Assembly: GCF_003014475.1 (NCBI RefSeq)
Contig: NZ_PYGJ01000001.1
Coordinates: forward strand, 434,001 to 498,000
Direction: 5' to 3'
Source of the DNA: Shimia abyssi
GTDB taxonomy: Bacteria > Pseudomonadota > Alphaproteobacteria > Rhodobacterales > Rhodobacteraceae
Length of the DNA stretch: 64,000 nucleotides
Made by a program: the position numbers and the translations under genes. Within the stretch, counting starts at the first letter, position 1, and each line of letters starts with the position of its first letter. The notes beneath the pieces are model-generated. The model was given only the letters and a program-made list of their open reading frames with translations. It was not told the DNA's origin and searched no databases. Shown here piece after piece: positions 27,811 through 36,244 of the stretch.

Positions 27811-28200
27811 TCAGAGCAACTCCCGCTCGCTCAGCACTTTGCGGGCTACGCGGAAACATTCCAAAGACTGGGGTACGCCGCAATAGATGCCGACCACATG
27901 CACAATGGCGCGGATTTCTTCCTTGGTGACACCATTATTGATCGCGCCGTTACAGTGGATTTCCCACTCATGCATCTTACCCAGAGCGCCGAGCATCGCG
28001 AGGTTCATCATCGAGCGCGTCTTAGGCTCAATGACATCATCGCCCCAGCCAAACCCCCAGCACCACGCTGTCATTGCTTCTTGGAAGGGGCGCGTAAAGT
28101 CGTCAGCAGCGGCGAGGTTTTTCTCGACATAGTCTGCCCCCAGCGTCCCCTTTCGCTGCTCCAAGCCTTTCAGAAACAGATCTTCGTCAAACAGGCTCAT
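27811..28200 (-). CDS. Carboxymuconolactone decarboxylase-family protein
   Basis: A 129-residue protein of the CMD family, with the conserved core SMMNLAMLGALGKMHEWEIH and GVTKEEIRAIVHVVGIYCGVP. This core also occurs in enzymes and in proteins without known activity; it lacks the CxxC pair of AhpD. It is the last gene of the minus-strand run that begins with the RpiR regulator at 33622, 24 bases after the aldehyde dehydrogenase, and so probably belongs to that catabolic unit. Its substrate is unknown. Confidence 0.85.
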   Translation of the reverse strand: MSLFDEDLFLKGLEQRKGTLGADYVEKNLAAADDFTRPFQEAMTAWCWGFGWGDDVIEPKTRSMMNLAMLGALGKMHEWEIHCNGAINNGVTKEEIRAIVHVVGIYCGVPQSLECFRVARKVLSERELL

Positions 28201-28224
28201 GCGCCCTATCCTTTCGCTTTAAAT

Positions 28225-29670
28225 TCACCCTTTCAGGCGGATCGCCACATTTTTGGTCTGCACATAGTTCCAGAGTGCCTCGCGCCCCTTTTCGCGACCG
28301 TATCCCGATTTGCCATAGCCGCCAAACGGCGTTTCGACGCCGCCTGCGTACCATTCGTTGACAAACACCTGCCCGGCGCGCAACTGACGTGCAGCCTGTG
28401 TGGCGCGGTCCAGATCGGATGTGAACACGCCCCCCACAAGGCCGTATTCGGTGGAATTGGCAATCTCGATCGCCTCTGCGTCATCGCGAAAGGGCAACAC
28501 CGACAGCACAGGGCCAAAAACCTCGTTCCGCGCGATTGCCATATCCGGCGTTATGCCATCCAGCACCGTGGGCTCCAGAAAAGCGCCGGGCCTGTTCAGC
28601 GGGCGCCCGCCGGTGACAATCCGCGCGCCTTTGGCTTCTGCGGCCTGGACCATGCCGGAGGCACGGTCGCGCTGTCCCTGGCTCACCATGGCCCCCATGT
28701 TCGCGCCAAACTCGGGGCGATCCGCACCTGGACCAACCGACAGCGACTTGGCCACCTTGGCCGCACGCTCAACCAATTCGTCATGGCGGCTTTCGTGCAC
28801 GATCACGCGGCTCATGGCTGAACACACCTGACCAGCATTGAAATAGATCCCCCAGCGGATGTCATTCTCAAACGCCTCAAGATCGGCGTCGTCGTGTACA
28901 ATCGCCGCAGATTTACCACCCAGCTCCAGCACACATGGCACCACATTTTGCGCTGCCGCCGTGGCAATGGCCACGCCCGTGGGCACAGACCCGGTAAAGA
29001 CGATCTGGTTCACACCGGCGTGCCCGGCCAGCGCCGCCCCAGCCTCGTGGCCCATCCCGCAGAGCACATTGACCGTCCCCTTGGGCAGGCCCACATGCTC
29101 AGCAGCCAGCGCAAACCAGCGGTTGGTGATAGGGGTCATCTCTGGGCTTTTGATCACCACCGTATTGCCCGTTGTCAAAGCTGCCGATAGCGACCGCGCC
29201 GTCATCTCCAGCGGGTAATTCCACGGAATGATCTGAGCTGACACACCAAAAGGTTCGTGCTCGGTAAAATCGAAATACCCCGCACCCAGCGGGACAGACC
29301 GCCCTTCAACGGTGCTCGCCTGATTGCCGTAATACTCAAAATAGAGCGCCGCGCCCTCGACCTCGATTTCCGCTTCCCAGAGTGGTTTGCCCTGCTCACG
29401 GGTCAATTCAGCGGCAATCTCATCCTTATGGGCCAACAAGAACCGGCCCATGTCCTGTACGAGCCGCCCGCGCGCGATGGGGCGCATGTCGCGCAATGCG
29501 CCCGACAAATGCACCCGCCGCGCCGCCGTAACTGCCGCGTCCACATCCGCAGCGCTTGCCAACGCATGGGCGCAAAACACCTCACCGGTTGCCGGATCGC
29601 TCACGTCGATCCGCCCCGCGCCGCCATCGACCCACGCACCGTCGATATAATTTTGCCAAATGTCCTGCAT
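28225..29670 (-). CDS. NAD(P)-dependent aldehyde dehydrogenase
   Basis: A 481-residue aldehyde dehydrogenase with the catalytic Glu in LELGGKSAAIV and the catalytic Cys in FNAGQVCSAMSR. The start at 29670 is preferred because GAGGA lies 8 bases upstream; an ATG at 29682 overlaps the previous stop but lacks a ribosome site. Its place in the RpiR/Rieske operon suggests that it oxidises an aldehyde released in that pathway, such as a betaine-aldehyde-like or semialdehyde product. No more precise substrate can be read. Confidence 0.93.
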   Translation of the reverse strand: MQDIWQNYIDGAWVDGGAGRIDVSDPATGEVFCAHALASAADVDAAVTAARRVHLSGALRDMRPIARGRLVQDMGRFLLAHKDEIAAELTREQGKPLWEAEIEVEGAALYFEYYGNQASTVEGRSVPLGAGYFDFTEHEPFGVSAQIIPWNYPLEMTARSLSAALTTGNTVVIKSPEMTPITNRWFALAAEHVGLPKGTVNVLCGMGHEAGAALAGHAGVNQIVFTGSVPTGVAIATAAAQNVVPCVLELGGKSAAIVHDDADLEAFENDIRWGIYFNAGQVCSAMSRVIVHESRHDELVERAAKVAKSLSVGPGADRPEFGANMGAMVSQGQRDRASGMVQAAEAKGARIVTGGRPLNRPGAFLEPTVLDGITPDMAIARNEVFGPVLSVLPFRDDAEAIEIANSTEYGLVGGVFTSDLDRATQAARQLRAGQVFVNEWYAGGVETPFGGYGKSGYGREKGREALWNYVQTKNVAIRLKG

Positions 29671-29678
29671 TGCTGTCC

Positions 29679-30419
29679 TCATGGTGTCAGGCGATGGGCG
29701 TATAGCTGATCGTAATGGGGTTTCATCCGTCGATGCACCTGTTTGACCCGGTCTGGCAAATCCACCAGCGACACGTATTTGCGCACCTGCGGCCTCAACC
29801 CGGTTGAACGCGCAAGATTGGCGTGAAAAGACCCGCCATCCCACCAGCTATGCTCGGACGGGTCACCCCCAGGCTCCCACGTAAGTGCCTCTTTGATAAA
29901 CGAAATGCCAACCGCACGGCAAAACGCCCGCGTCATAGCTTCCGGGTCCTCTAACAAATCATCGCTGTCGATTACCGGCGGCGGTGTGCCATTCAGCGCC
30001 CAGAGCAAATCAAACAATGCGCGCTGTTCGGGAAAGCCCACCTCACCCTCGTGAAAATCCGGCCATTTGTCATTCATGGACGTGATCGTCTTGGCTGGGT
30101 CGCGGATCAGAAAAGCATGGGTGAAATGCGACAGAAAGTCTGCGTCCCATATATGATTGATATAATGCGGGAAATCCTTAATAAACACCGGCCCGGCCTG
30201 CGCTCTCGTCTGAATATCTGTCCAGACGGTTTCAAGCGTCAGTCCGGGTGTGGTCACTTCTCCGGGGCGATAGCGGTGCCACAGCGGTACTTCGCCCTGA
30301 TACCATGCTTCACCAAATGGTTCGTGCAAACAATCCAGATCACCGCGCTGGCGCATCATCCATTCAAACGCGGTCGAGGTAGAGCGGGGCACGGCCCACA
30401 ATGCGATTATCTTATGCAT
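29679..30419 (-). CDS. Sulfotransferase-family protein
   Basis: A 246-residue protein. The start at 30419 gives an N-terminal strand followed by the PAPS-type 5'-phosphosulfate loop (WAVPRSTSTAFEWMM), and an RDPAK-type 3'-phosphate motif (FLIRDPAKTITSM) follows near 112. Known sulfotransferases move sulfate from PAPS to hydroxyl or amine groups, but this subgroup is poorly known. It overlaps the upstream gene by 8 bases and is part of the minus-strand operon. An acceptor cannot be named. Confidence 0.75.
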   Translation of the reverse strand: MHKIIALWAVPRSTSTAFEWMMRQRGDLDCLHEPFGEAWYQGEVPLWHRYRPGEVTTPGLTLETVWTDIQTRAQAGPVFIKDFPHYINHIWDADFLSHFTHAFLIRDPAKTITSMNDKWPDFHEGEVGFPEQRALFDLLWALNGTPPPVIDSDDLLEDPEAMTRAFCRAVGISFIKEALTWEPGGDPSEHSWWDGGSFHANLARSTGLRPQVRKYVSLVDLPDRVKQVHRRMKPHYDQLYAHRLTP

Positions 30420-31236
30420 ATAAACTCTCCAACAGCCGCCCACGGTCAACCGTTGGTGACAACCCCAAACTTTTGAAAATCCGCCAATGTAGCGCCGTGT
30501 CATGCCCGACAACCGGCTTGCCTAATAGCGCCTCCAACTGCTTGGTCAGATGCAACGGCCGCTGGGGTTGTCCGCCCGGACCGGTACAAAAATTGCACAT
30601 CCCGTTGATCAGATAGGCATCGGCGTCCGGGGCCTGTTCCCCGACATATTCAAAGGATCTTAACGCGAGTTCCCCCTCAAATACCCAGCGGCGTTCATTT
30701 ACCGCTTCCTGACTGTCAAACCATCCCTGATCGTGAAAATTCCCCGCCCAAATCACATCGAATCCGGCCTCCTTCAGGAACCCAACCGTACCCTGCCACC
30801 AGTCGGGCCAGTGATAGGCCGCGTTCAATGCGACCTTTTCCACATTCAACGCCCGCAGCGCCTCGACCATCGCATAACCCGCCATGTGAAAGGCCACGCC
30901 ATACCTGTCCGAAAGCGCCGCGCAATGATCGCGAATACCGGTCACACCCAGACCGCTGGCATGGACCCAGTTCGATCCAACCTGCGCTGCCACATCCACA
31001 CCATTGCGCGCGCTGACCTGACAGAATTCTTCCATCATTCCGAAATTCGCTTTGCGCTGATCCAGCCCGTGTTTGTAATCCGGCGCATGAAGCATCCAAC
31101 CGTGCACACCAACGCTCTCCGGTGCCATGCGAAGGAAATCACTGGGGGCGGCGTCATAGTCAAATGGTGGACACGTAAACGCCACCTGATGCGGAAACAG
31201 CTTGTGCTCGGGGCGCCATTCTTCTGGCATCAGCAT
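30412..31236 (-). CDS. Maleate isomerase / arylmalonate decarboxylase-like protein
   Basis: A 274-residue protein resembling the Asp/Glu racemase superfamily subgroup of maleate cis-trans isomerases and arylmalonate decarboxylases. The clues are the C-terminal PVVGHDTALHWRIFKSLGL, like the family's end segment, and a Cys-containing loop INGMCNFCTG near 207-216 where the second catalytic Cys is expected. I am unsure of the first catalytic Cys. In the operon it lies between the GFA and sulfotransferase genes (overlaps of 7 and 8 bases). A role on a pathway dicarboxylate or keto acid is only a guess. Confidence 0.65.
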   Translation of the reverse strand: MLMPEEWRPEHKLFPHQVAFTCPPFDYDAAPSDFLRMAPESVGVHGWMLHAPDYKHGLDQRKANFGMMEEFCQVSARNGVDVAAQVGSNWVHASGLGVTGIRDHCAALSDRYGVAFHMAGYAMVEALRALNVEKVALNAAYHWPDWWQGTVGFLKEAGFDVIWAGNFHDQGWFDSQEAVNERRWVFEGELALRSFEYVGEQAPDADAYLINGMCNFCTGPGGQPQRPLHLTKQLEALLGKPVVGHDTALHWRIFKSLGLSPTVDRGRLLESLYA

Positions 31237-31643
31237 AGCACTGGCTCCGCCCCATCCGCTGACCCCGCGTATTTCGGCAAGTCATCGGCAATCTTCACCC
31301 AAGGAAGCTTTTCGCCCCAGTGGAAATGCGCCCTTGGTTCAAACGATCCGGGGTCATCCAGCGTCGCGGCGTAAAGATGGGTTTCCTCGGGCCACCTCGC
31401 CGCCTGATAGGTCATCTGCGTCCCGCACTGCCCGCAAAACTGGCGGCGTACCTTGCCGTCCGAGGTTAGCGCTTCATCCAAAACGCCCGTCCATGTGACA
31501 CCATCTCTTGGCACCCCAAAGAACGACGTGAACGGCGCCGAACAGGCGCGGCGACAGCTGTCACAATGACAATGCCCCGCCCACAAAACCGGCCCCGCGC
31601 TGCGCCGGCGCACCCGCCCACAGAAACACCGCCCCGTCAACAT
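31230..31643 (-). CDS. GFA/CENP-V-family zinc protein
   Basis: A 137-residue protein with the zinc-binding Cys pattern of the glutathione-dependent formaldehyde-activating family: CFCG near the start, HCHCDSCRR at about 25-33, and FCGQCGT near 78. Family members add formaldehyde to glutathione or have other or unknown roles. Next to a Rieske oxygenase (3 bases downstream of its gene) and divergent from a demethylating dehydrogenase, a role in formaldehyde handling would make sense. That is inferred. Confidence 0.85.
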   Translation of the reverse strand: MLTGRCFCGRVRRRSAGPVLWAGHCHCDSCRRACSAPFTSFFGVPRDGVTWTGVLDEALTSDGKVRRQFCGQCGTQMTYQAARWPEETHLYAATLDDPGSFEPRAHFHWGEKLPWVKIADDLPKYAGSADGAEPVLC

Positions 31644-31646
31644 CGA

Positions 31647-32738
31647 TCACCCATCCACCGCCTCCCGCATCCATTGCTGAAGCGCCCGGATCGAATGTTC
31701 CGAACTCACTCCACAGCCGGGATCAAGAACCAAAGGACCGGGTCGATACCCCTTTGATTTCAAACCCTTCTGCACACTCTCCACAAGGCGGATATCTTCC
31801 TCAACAGTGGTCTCGCGATCCTGCACCGCCAGATCGCGAATGACATCGCTCTCATGGCCACCGGGTGTATACCAGCCGCGCCAGACACGACAGGCGTCCA
31901 CCCCTTCGGCCCGCCAATGATAGGTGTTCAGCACATTGCCCGGATAACACTGGAACGAGAACATCGGCCACAGGAACCAGCTTTGATAATCCCCGGCATG
32001 GGGCACAGACAAATCAATCGGATAGGTCATCTTCTCGATGCTCTGACACTCGGTCACATGGCGCAGCACATAGCCCCCGCTGGCATCTGGCTGAATGTCA
32101 TAGGTCTCGGGTTTGACGACACCCTCGGCAAAGGTCGCGTGGTTGATCGGACAGTGATAACACTCCGAATAATTCTCCACCGACACTTTCCAATTGCACC
32201 GCTCGGGCACCTCGACCCACTCCAACGGCGCCAGATCCGCTATATGCGGCACAAAAGCTGCGATCTCTTCACGCACCCCCGGATACCATTCATCCATCGG
32301 CGCGGCACCGTCATCAAGGTTCACGAACAGAAAGCCGTGGAAATCCTCTGTGCGCACTTCGGTCAGACAGATCTCGGATTTGTCAAATCCCGGCACCGAT
32401 TTGATATTTGGACCGGCGCGCAAGCCTCCCGTCAATTCATAAGTCCACGCATGATAGGGGCACACCACTACCCTCGTGTTGCCCGTCCCCGATACCATCT
32501 CATGCGCACGATGCTGACACACGTTGTAAAACGTGCGCACCATCTCATCGCGCCCGCGAATGGCAAACAGGCTCTGCCCTGCGACCTCAAAGGCAAAGTA
32601 ATCCCCAACGTTCGGGATCTCTGCCGCGTGGCCAGCAAACTGCCAGGTACGCGCCAACAGCCCGTCCTGTTCCTGCGCATAAATCGCCGCGTCGGTGTAA
32701 TACCGCGCTTCAAGCGACCGGATCAGCGGTGCGTTCAT
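31647..32738 (-). CDS. Rieske oxygenase alpha subunit, quaternary-amine type
   Basis: A 363-residue ring-hydroxylating-type oxygenase. The Rieske cluster ligands are C74-x-H76 and C93-x2-H96. The mononuclear iron site begins at N189-Y-S-E-C-Y-H-C-P-I-N-H, giving H195 and H200, with Glu192 where the classical family has the bridging Asp. A Glu there is typical of carnitine (CntA), glycine betaine and stachydrine demethylases. It should hydroxylate an N-methyl group, releasing formaldehyde. A reductase partner is not in the window. It overlaps the RpiR gene by 4 bases. Confidence 0.87.
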   Translation of the reverse strand: MNAPLIRSLEARYYTDAAIYAQEQDGLLARTWQFAGHAAEIPNVGDYFAFEVAGQSLFAIRGRDEMVRTFYNVCQHRAHEMVSGTGNTRVVVCPYHAWTYELTGGLRAGPNIKSVPGFDKSEICLTEVRTEDFHGFLFVNLDDGAAPMDEWYPGVREEIAAFVPHIADLAPLEWVEVPERCNWKVSVENYSECYHCPINHATFAEGVVKPETYDIQPDASGGYVLRHVTECQSIEKMTYPIDLSVPHAGDYQSWFLWPMFSFQCYPGNVLNTYHWRAEGVDACRVWRGWYTPGGHESDVIRDLAVQDRETTVEEDIRLVESVQKGLKSKGYRPGPLVLDPGCGVSSEHSIRALQQWMREAVDG

Positions 32739-33622
32739 ATGGCCTCCTCCTGATATATCCCCAACTCATGACGGCGCTTGTGAAACGTCTCCACACGCTC
32801 CACGATTTCCGGGCTGGCGCTGGCAATCACAAAGCTCAGCAATGTCTCCAGAAACGCGATGGTCGACACCGAGCTTGGGAAAAACTGCGGCGTATCGGCG
32901 GCCACGACAAAGCCAAAATCTGCCCCCCGAACAATCGGCGAAGCGGGCGAATCCGAAATCCCGACAACCTTGATCCCCTGCTCACGCGCCAGCGCCACCG
33001 CTTCGATCACTTCACGCCGGTACGGACGACATGTCATGGCGATCAGCACATCACGCCCATCAGCAAAGGCGATATCGTCAATTGGCGTCGACCCGGGGCG
33101 CGGAATGGCGTGAAATTGCACCATGCCCGTGCTCGCCAGATAGGTGAAATTGCGCGCGTTGGAATTGTTCACCCCCACGCCCAACGTATAAACATTGCGC
33201 GACGCCCAGATCGCTTCGGCCGAGGCGCGCAATTGCTCTTCGCTGATCCCGGCAAACGTCTCTTCCAGATTGCGCAGCGCCGCCGTCACCATATCGGCAT
33301 ATAACCCGCCCAGCTCTCCCTGCCGCCGGATATCTTGCAACCACCTTGCACGATCAGGAAAACTGGCGTCCCCTCGTCGAATCGCGTCTCGGAACGGCTC
33401 GCGGAAATCCTCGTAACCTTCGAACCCCACCTGTCGCGCCATACGAACTACGGTGTTGGGCTTCACCTGCGCCGCTTCGGCAATTTCTCGCACCGTCGAA
33501 ACCCCCACATCACGAGGGTTTTCAAGCACATAACGGGCCACTTTCTGCGCCTCGGGCGTCAGGTCATCCCATTCATCGGAGAGGCGGCTCAGCACCGTAT
33601 TTGATACATTTGTGTCATTCAT
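32735..33622 (-). CDS. RpiR/MurR-family transcriptional regulator
   Basis: A 295-residue regulator. The N-terminal HTH_6 domain (VSTVREIAEAAQVKPNTVVRMA) is at about 35-65, and a SIS sugar-isomerase-type domain with VYTLGVGVNNSNARNF is at about 140-260. RpiR proteins sense phosphosugars or other small ligands through SIS. It begins at 33622, choosing the ATG that fits the family's short N-terminus over an ATG 129 bases upstream. It diverges from the flavoprotein gene at 33693 across 70 bases, so it probably controls both operons. Confidence 0.9.
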   Translation of the reverse strand: MNDTNVSNTVLSRLSDEWDDLTPEAQKVARYVLENPRDVGVSTVREIAEAAQVKPNTVVRMARQVGFEGYEDFREPFRDAIRRGDASFPDRARWLQDIRRQGELGGLYADMVTAALRNLEETFAGISEEQLRASAEAIWASRNVYTLGVGVNNSNARNFTYLASTGMVQFHAIPRPGSTPIDDIAFADGRDVLIAMTCRPYRREVIEAVALAREQGIKVVGISDSPASPIVRGADFGFVVAADTPQFFPSSVSTIAFLETLLSFVIASASPEIVERVETFHKRRHELGIYQEEAI

Positions 33623-33642
33623 GATTGACGATGGTACAAATG
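33607..33642. promoter_or_regulatory. Inverted repeat over the RpiR start (possible operator)
   Basis: CATTTGT (33607-33613) and ACAAATG (33636-33642) form a 7-bp inverted repeat spaced by 22 bases, spanning the RpiR start codon and the divergent promoter. It may be an autoregulatory site. A single 7-bp repeat with a long spacer is weak evidence. Confidence 0.25.
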
Positions 33643-33692
33643 AACGCTTAGCCTGTCCAGCGAAAACAACTGTCCCAAAACGAGTCGCGCTC

Positions 33693-36149
33693 ATGGCCAC
33701 CTCATCTCTTCCTACCCACGCCCGCGTTGTCATTGTCGGAGGCGGCGTCATGGGCGTGGGCCTTGCCTACCACCTCGCTCACGAAGGTTGGGGCGCCGAC
33801 ACAGTGCTGCTTGAAAAAGGCGAACTCACCAGCGGCTCCACATGGCACGCCGCAGGGCAAATCACCCATTCCACCAGCTCTTTCAGTTTGGGCAAATGCG
33901 TCGACTACAACATCGGCCTCTATTCCGGCGGGCTTGAGGCCGAAACCGGTCAGGCCGTCACATGGCATGGCTGCGGGTCTTTTCGGCTTGCATATGACAA
34001 TGACGAAATGGACTGGTTGCGCCATACGCTTTCTGTCGGGCGCACGCTCGGCTTCAATATTGACCTCGTCACACCAGACCAGATTGCCAAACTACACCCG
34101 TACTACAACCTCGACGGTGTGATTGGCGCTTTGCACACACCTGACGACGGCCATGTCGATCCGACAAATGTTACCATGGCCATGGCCGCAGGCGCCCGTG
34201 AATTGGGGGCCAAGATTATCCGCCGCTGCCGCGCCACCAATATCTTCAAACGCGGCCACGAATGGGTCGTGGAAACCGATCAGGGCACGATCACCTGCGA
34301 GCACGTAGTCAATGCGGGCGGCACCTATGCCCGTCAAATGGGCGACTGGTCCGGCCTGCAACTGCCCATGACCTCGATGACACACCACTATTTTGTCACC
34401 GACGAAGTGCCCGAGTTCCGAGGTCTCGACACCGAATTGCCCGTTATCCGCGATGATAAAAAAGTCTCTGGCTACATCCGAATGGAGCAAAAAAAGGGTC
34501 TTATCGGCATCTATGAAAAAACTAACCCCAACGCGGTCTGGCTTGATGAATGCCCTTGGGATTACGAAAACTGGCTGTTTGATCCGGATTATGACCGGGT
34601 CATGCCGTGGCTTGAAAATGCACTCGACCGTATGCCGATTTTTGCTGACCTTGGCATCACTCGCGATGTGCATGGCGCCATCTCGCACCCGCCCGACGGC
34701 AATCCGCTGATCGGTCCCGCGCCGGGTGTCGAAAACTATTGGTGCTGCTGTGGCACCCAAATCGGCATCGGCTGGGGCCCCGGCCTCACCCGCGAACTGG
34801 CCCGGTGGATGGTGCATGGGTCCGCCGACATTTCCATGCGCGATTACGATCCGCGCCGCTTCGGGGAATACGCCACCCCGGAATGGCAAGTGATCAAAGC
34901 CAAGGAAGACTACTGCCTGCGCCATGAAATCCCCTTCCCGCATTTCAACCGCCTCGCCGGTCGTCCGGTGAAACCCTCCCCCCTGCATGACCGCCTCAAG
35001 GAAAAAGGCGCGGTGCACGAAGAGGTCTTCGGCCACGAACGCCCCCGCTGGTTCGCACCACAAGGCGTTGAACAGCGCGATCACTATTCCTTCCGCCGCA
35101 ATATCGTACACGATATCGTCGCCGCCGAATGCGCAGCGGTGCGCGAACGTGTCGGCATTCAGGACATCTCCGCTTTCACCAAGATCGAAGTTTACGGCCC
35201 CGATGCCGCCGCCCTGCTCGACCGCCTTACTGCCAACCGCCTGCCACAAAAAATCGGCGGCATCGCCCTCACCCATATGCTCAACCGCCGCGGCCGGATC
35301 GAGCTTGAAACCACTGTCGTGAAACTGGCCGAAAACCGATACTATCTCGTCTGCGCTGCCTTCTTCGAAAACCGTCTGCTCGACCATCTCAACGCCCAGC
35401 GCGCCGAAGAAGACATCACCATCACCTTACGCTCTGATGACTGGGCCGCCCTTTCCCTCAACGGCCCTCGTGCACGCGACGTGCTCGCCCAGTGCACCGA
35501 CGCCGCGCTCGACAACGCGTCCTTCAAGTGGCTCACGGCCCAACAGATCAACGTCGCAGGCCACCCCGTCTGGGCCTTCCGCATGTCCTACGCGGGCGAA
35601 CTCGGTTGGGAACTCCATATCCCGCGCGACCACACCCTCGCCGTCTACGACGCCCTGTGGAATGCAGGTCGTCCTCACGGCATGGCAGATTACGGCTCTT
35701 TCGCCATGAATGCCCTGCGCATGGAAAAGGGGTTCAAGGGCGCTTCAGAGCTCACAAACGAGGTCACAATGGCCGAGGCAAACGTCCTGCGCTTTGCCCG
35801 CACTGACAAGGACTACCTCGGCAAATCCCACACCCTCAACACCGACACCCGCCCTTGGGTCTGCGCCTATCTCTCCATTGATCCCGACGGCGTTGAGGAC
35901 GGCCATGGCGGCGAAGCCGTCCTGCTCAACGACGACGTTGTCGGCTCCACTGCCTCCGTCGCCTACGGTCACAGCGTGGGCAAAATCCTCGCTTTCGCCT
36001 ACCTCAAACCCCACGCCGCCCTCCCCGGCACAAACCTCTCCGTCCTCATCGCAGGTGAACCCCGCCTCGCCCGCGTCCTCACGGAGCCCGCTTACGATCC
36101 CCAATCTCTGCTCCCTCGCACGGATAGCACCCAACAGGCCGCCGAATGA
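33693..36149 (+). CDS. Dimethylglycine/sarcosine dehydrogenase-like flavoprotein
   Basis: An 818-residue protein. The start at 33693 puts the FAD motif VVIVGGGVMGVGLAYHL at residues 12-28; His52 in GSTWHAAGQ matches the His that holds FAD covalently in dimethylglycine dehydrogenase. The DAO domain covers about 10-370, followed by a linker domain, then GcvT-like folate domains in about 430-810 (tail SVGKILAFAYL). Enzymes of this type take N-methyl groups off dimethylglycine, sarcosine or related amines and pass the carbon to tetrahydrofolate. It is the first gene of the plus-strand operon and faces the Rieske-RpiR operon. Confidence 0.92.
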   Translation: MATSSLPTHARVVIVGGGVMGVGLAYHLAHEGWGADTVLLEKGELTSGSTWHAAGQITHSTSSFSLGKCVDYNIGLYSGGLEAETGQAVTWHGCGSFRLAYDNDEMDWLRHTLSVGRTLGFNIDLVTPDQIAKLHPYYNLDGVIGALHTPDDGHVDPTNVTMAMAAGARELGAKIIRRCRATNIFKRGHEWVVETDQGTITCEHVVNAGGTYARQMGDWSGLQLPMTSMTHHYFVTDEVPEFRGLDTELPVIRDDKKVSGYIRMEQKKGLIGIYEKTNPNAVWLDECPWDYENWLFDPDYDRVMPWLENALDRMPIFADLGITRDVHGAISHPPDGNPLIGPAPGVENYWCCCGTQIGIGWGPGLTRELARWMVHGSADISMRDYDPRRFGEYATPEWQVIKAKEDYCLRHEIPFPHFNRLAGRPVKPSPLHDRLKEKGAVHEEVFGHERPRWFAPQGVEQRDHYSFRRNIVHDIVAAECAAVRERVGIQDISAFTKIEVYGPDAAALLDRLTANRLPQKIGGIALTHMLNRRGRIELETTVVKLAENRYYLVCAAFFENRLLDHLNAQRAEEDITITLRSDDWAALSLNGPRARDVLAQCTDAALDNASFKWLTAQQINVAGHPVWAFRMSYAGELGWELHIPRDHTLAVYDALWNAGRPHGMADYGSFAMNALRMEKGFKGASELTNEVTMAEANVLRFARTDKDYLGKSHTLNTDTRPWVCAYLSIDPDGVEDGHGGEAVLLNDDVVGSTASVAYGHSVGKILAFAYLKPHAALPGTNLSVLIAGEPRLARVLTEPAYDPQSLLPRTDSTQQAAE

Positions 36150-36158
36150 TCTATATTT

Positions 36159-36222
36159 CCTTTCGCCCCAAAAATCCTGGGGGAGTCGCGCCCGCGCGAC
36201 GGGGGCAACGCCCCCCGCCACC
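36159..36222. repeat. Interspersed intergenic palindromic repeat, copy 1
   Basis: A GC-rich element with TTTCGCCCCAAAAATCCTGG, a palindrome GTCGCGCCCGCGCGAC, and the hairpin GGGGGCAACGCCCCCC. It shares its layout with the elements at 39349 and 40554. It lies between the flavoprotein and MDR genes of one operon and may act as a transcript attenuator or stabiliser. Confidence 0.6.
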
Positions 36223-36244
36223 CCAATCCAAGGAGCACCCATAA

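Noticed and set aside
29671-29682. ATG at 29682 as the aldehyde dehydrogenase start, overlapping the sulfotransferase stop
   Set aside because: No Shine-Dalgarno upstream, whereas the ATG at 29670 has GAGGA at proper spacing.
34092-35387. Minus-strand open frame of 431 codons over the dimethylglycine-dehydrogenase-like gene
   Set aside because: Antisense to a well-supported protein; no motif of its own.
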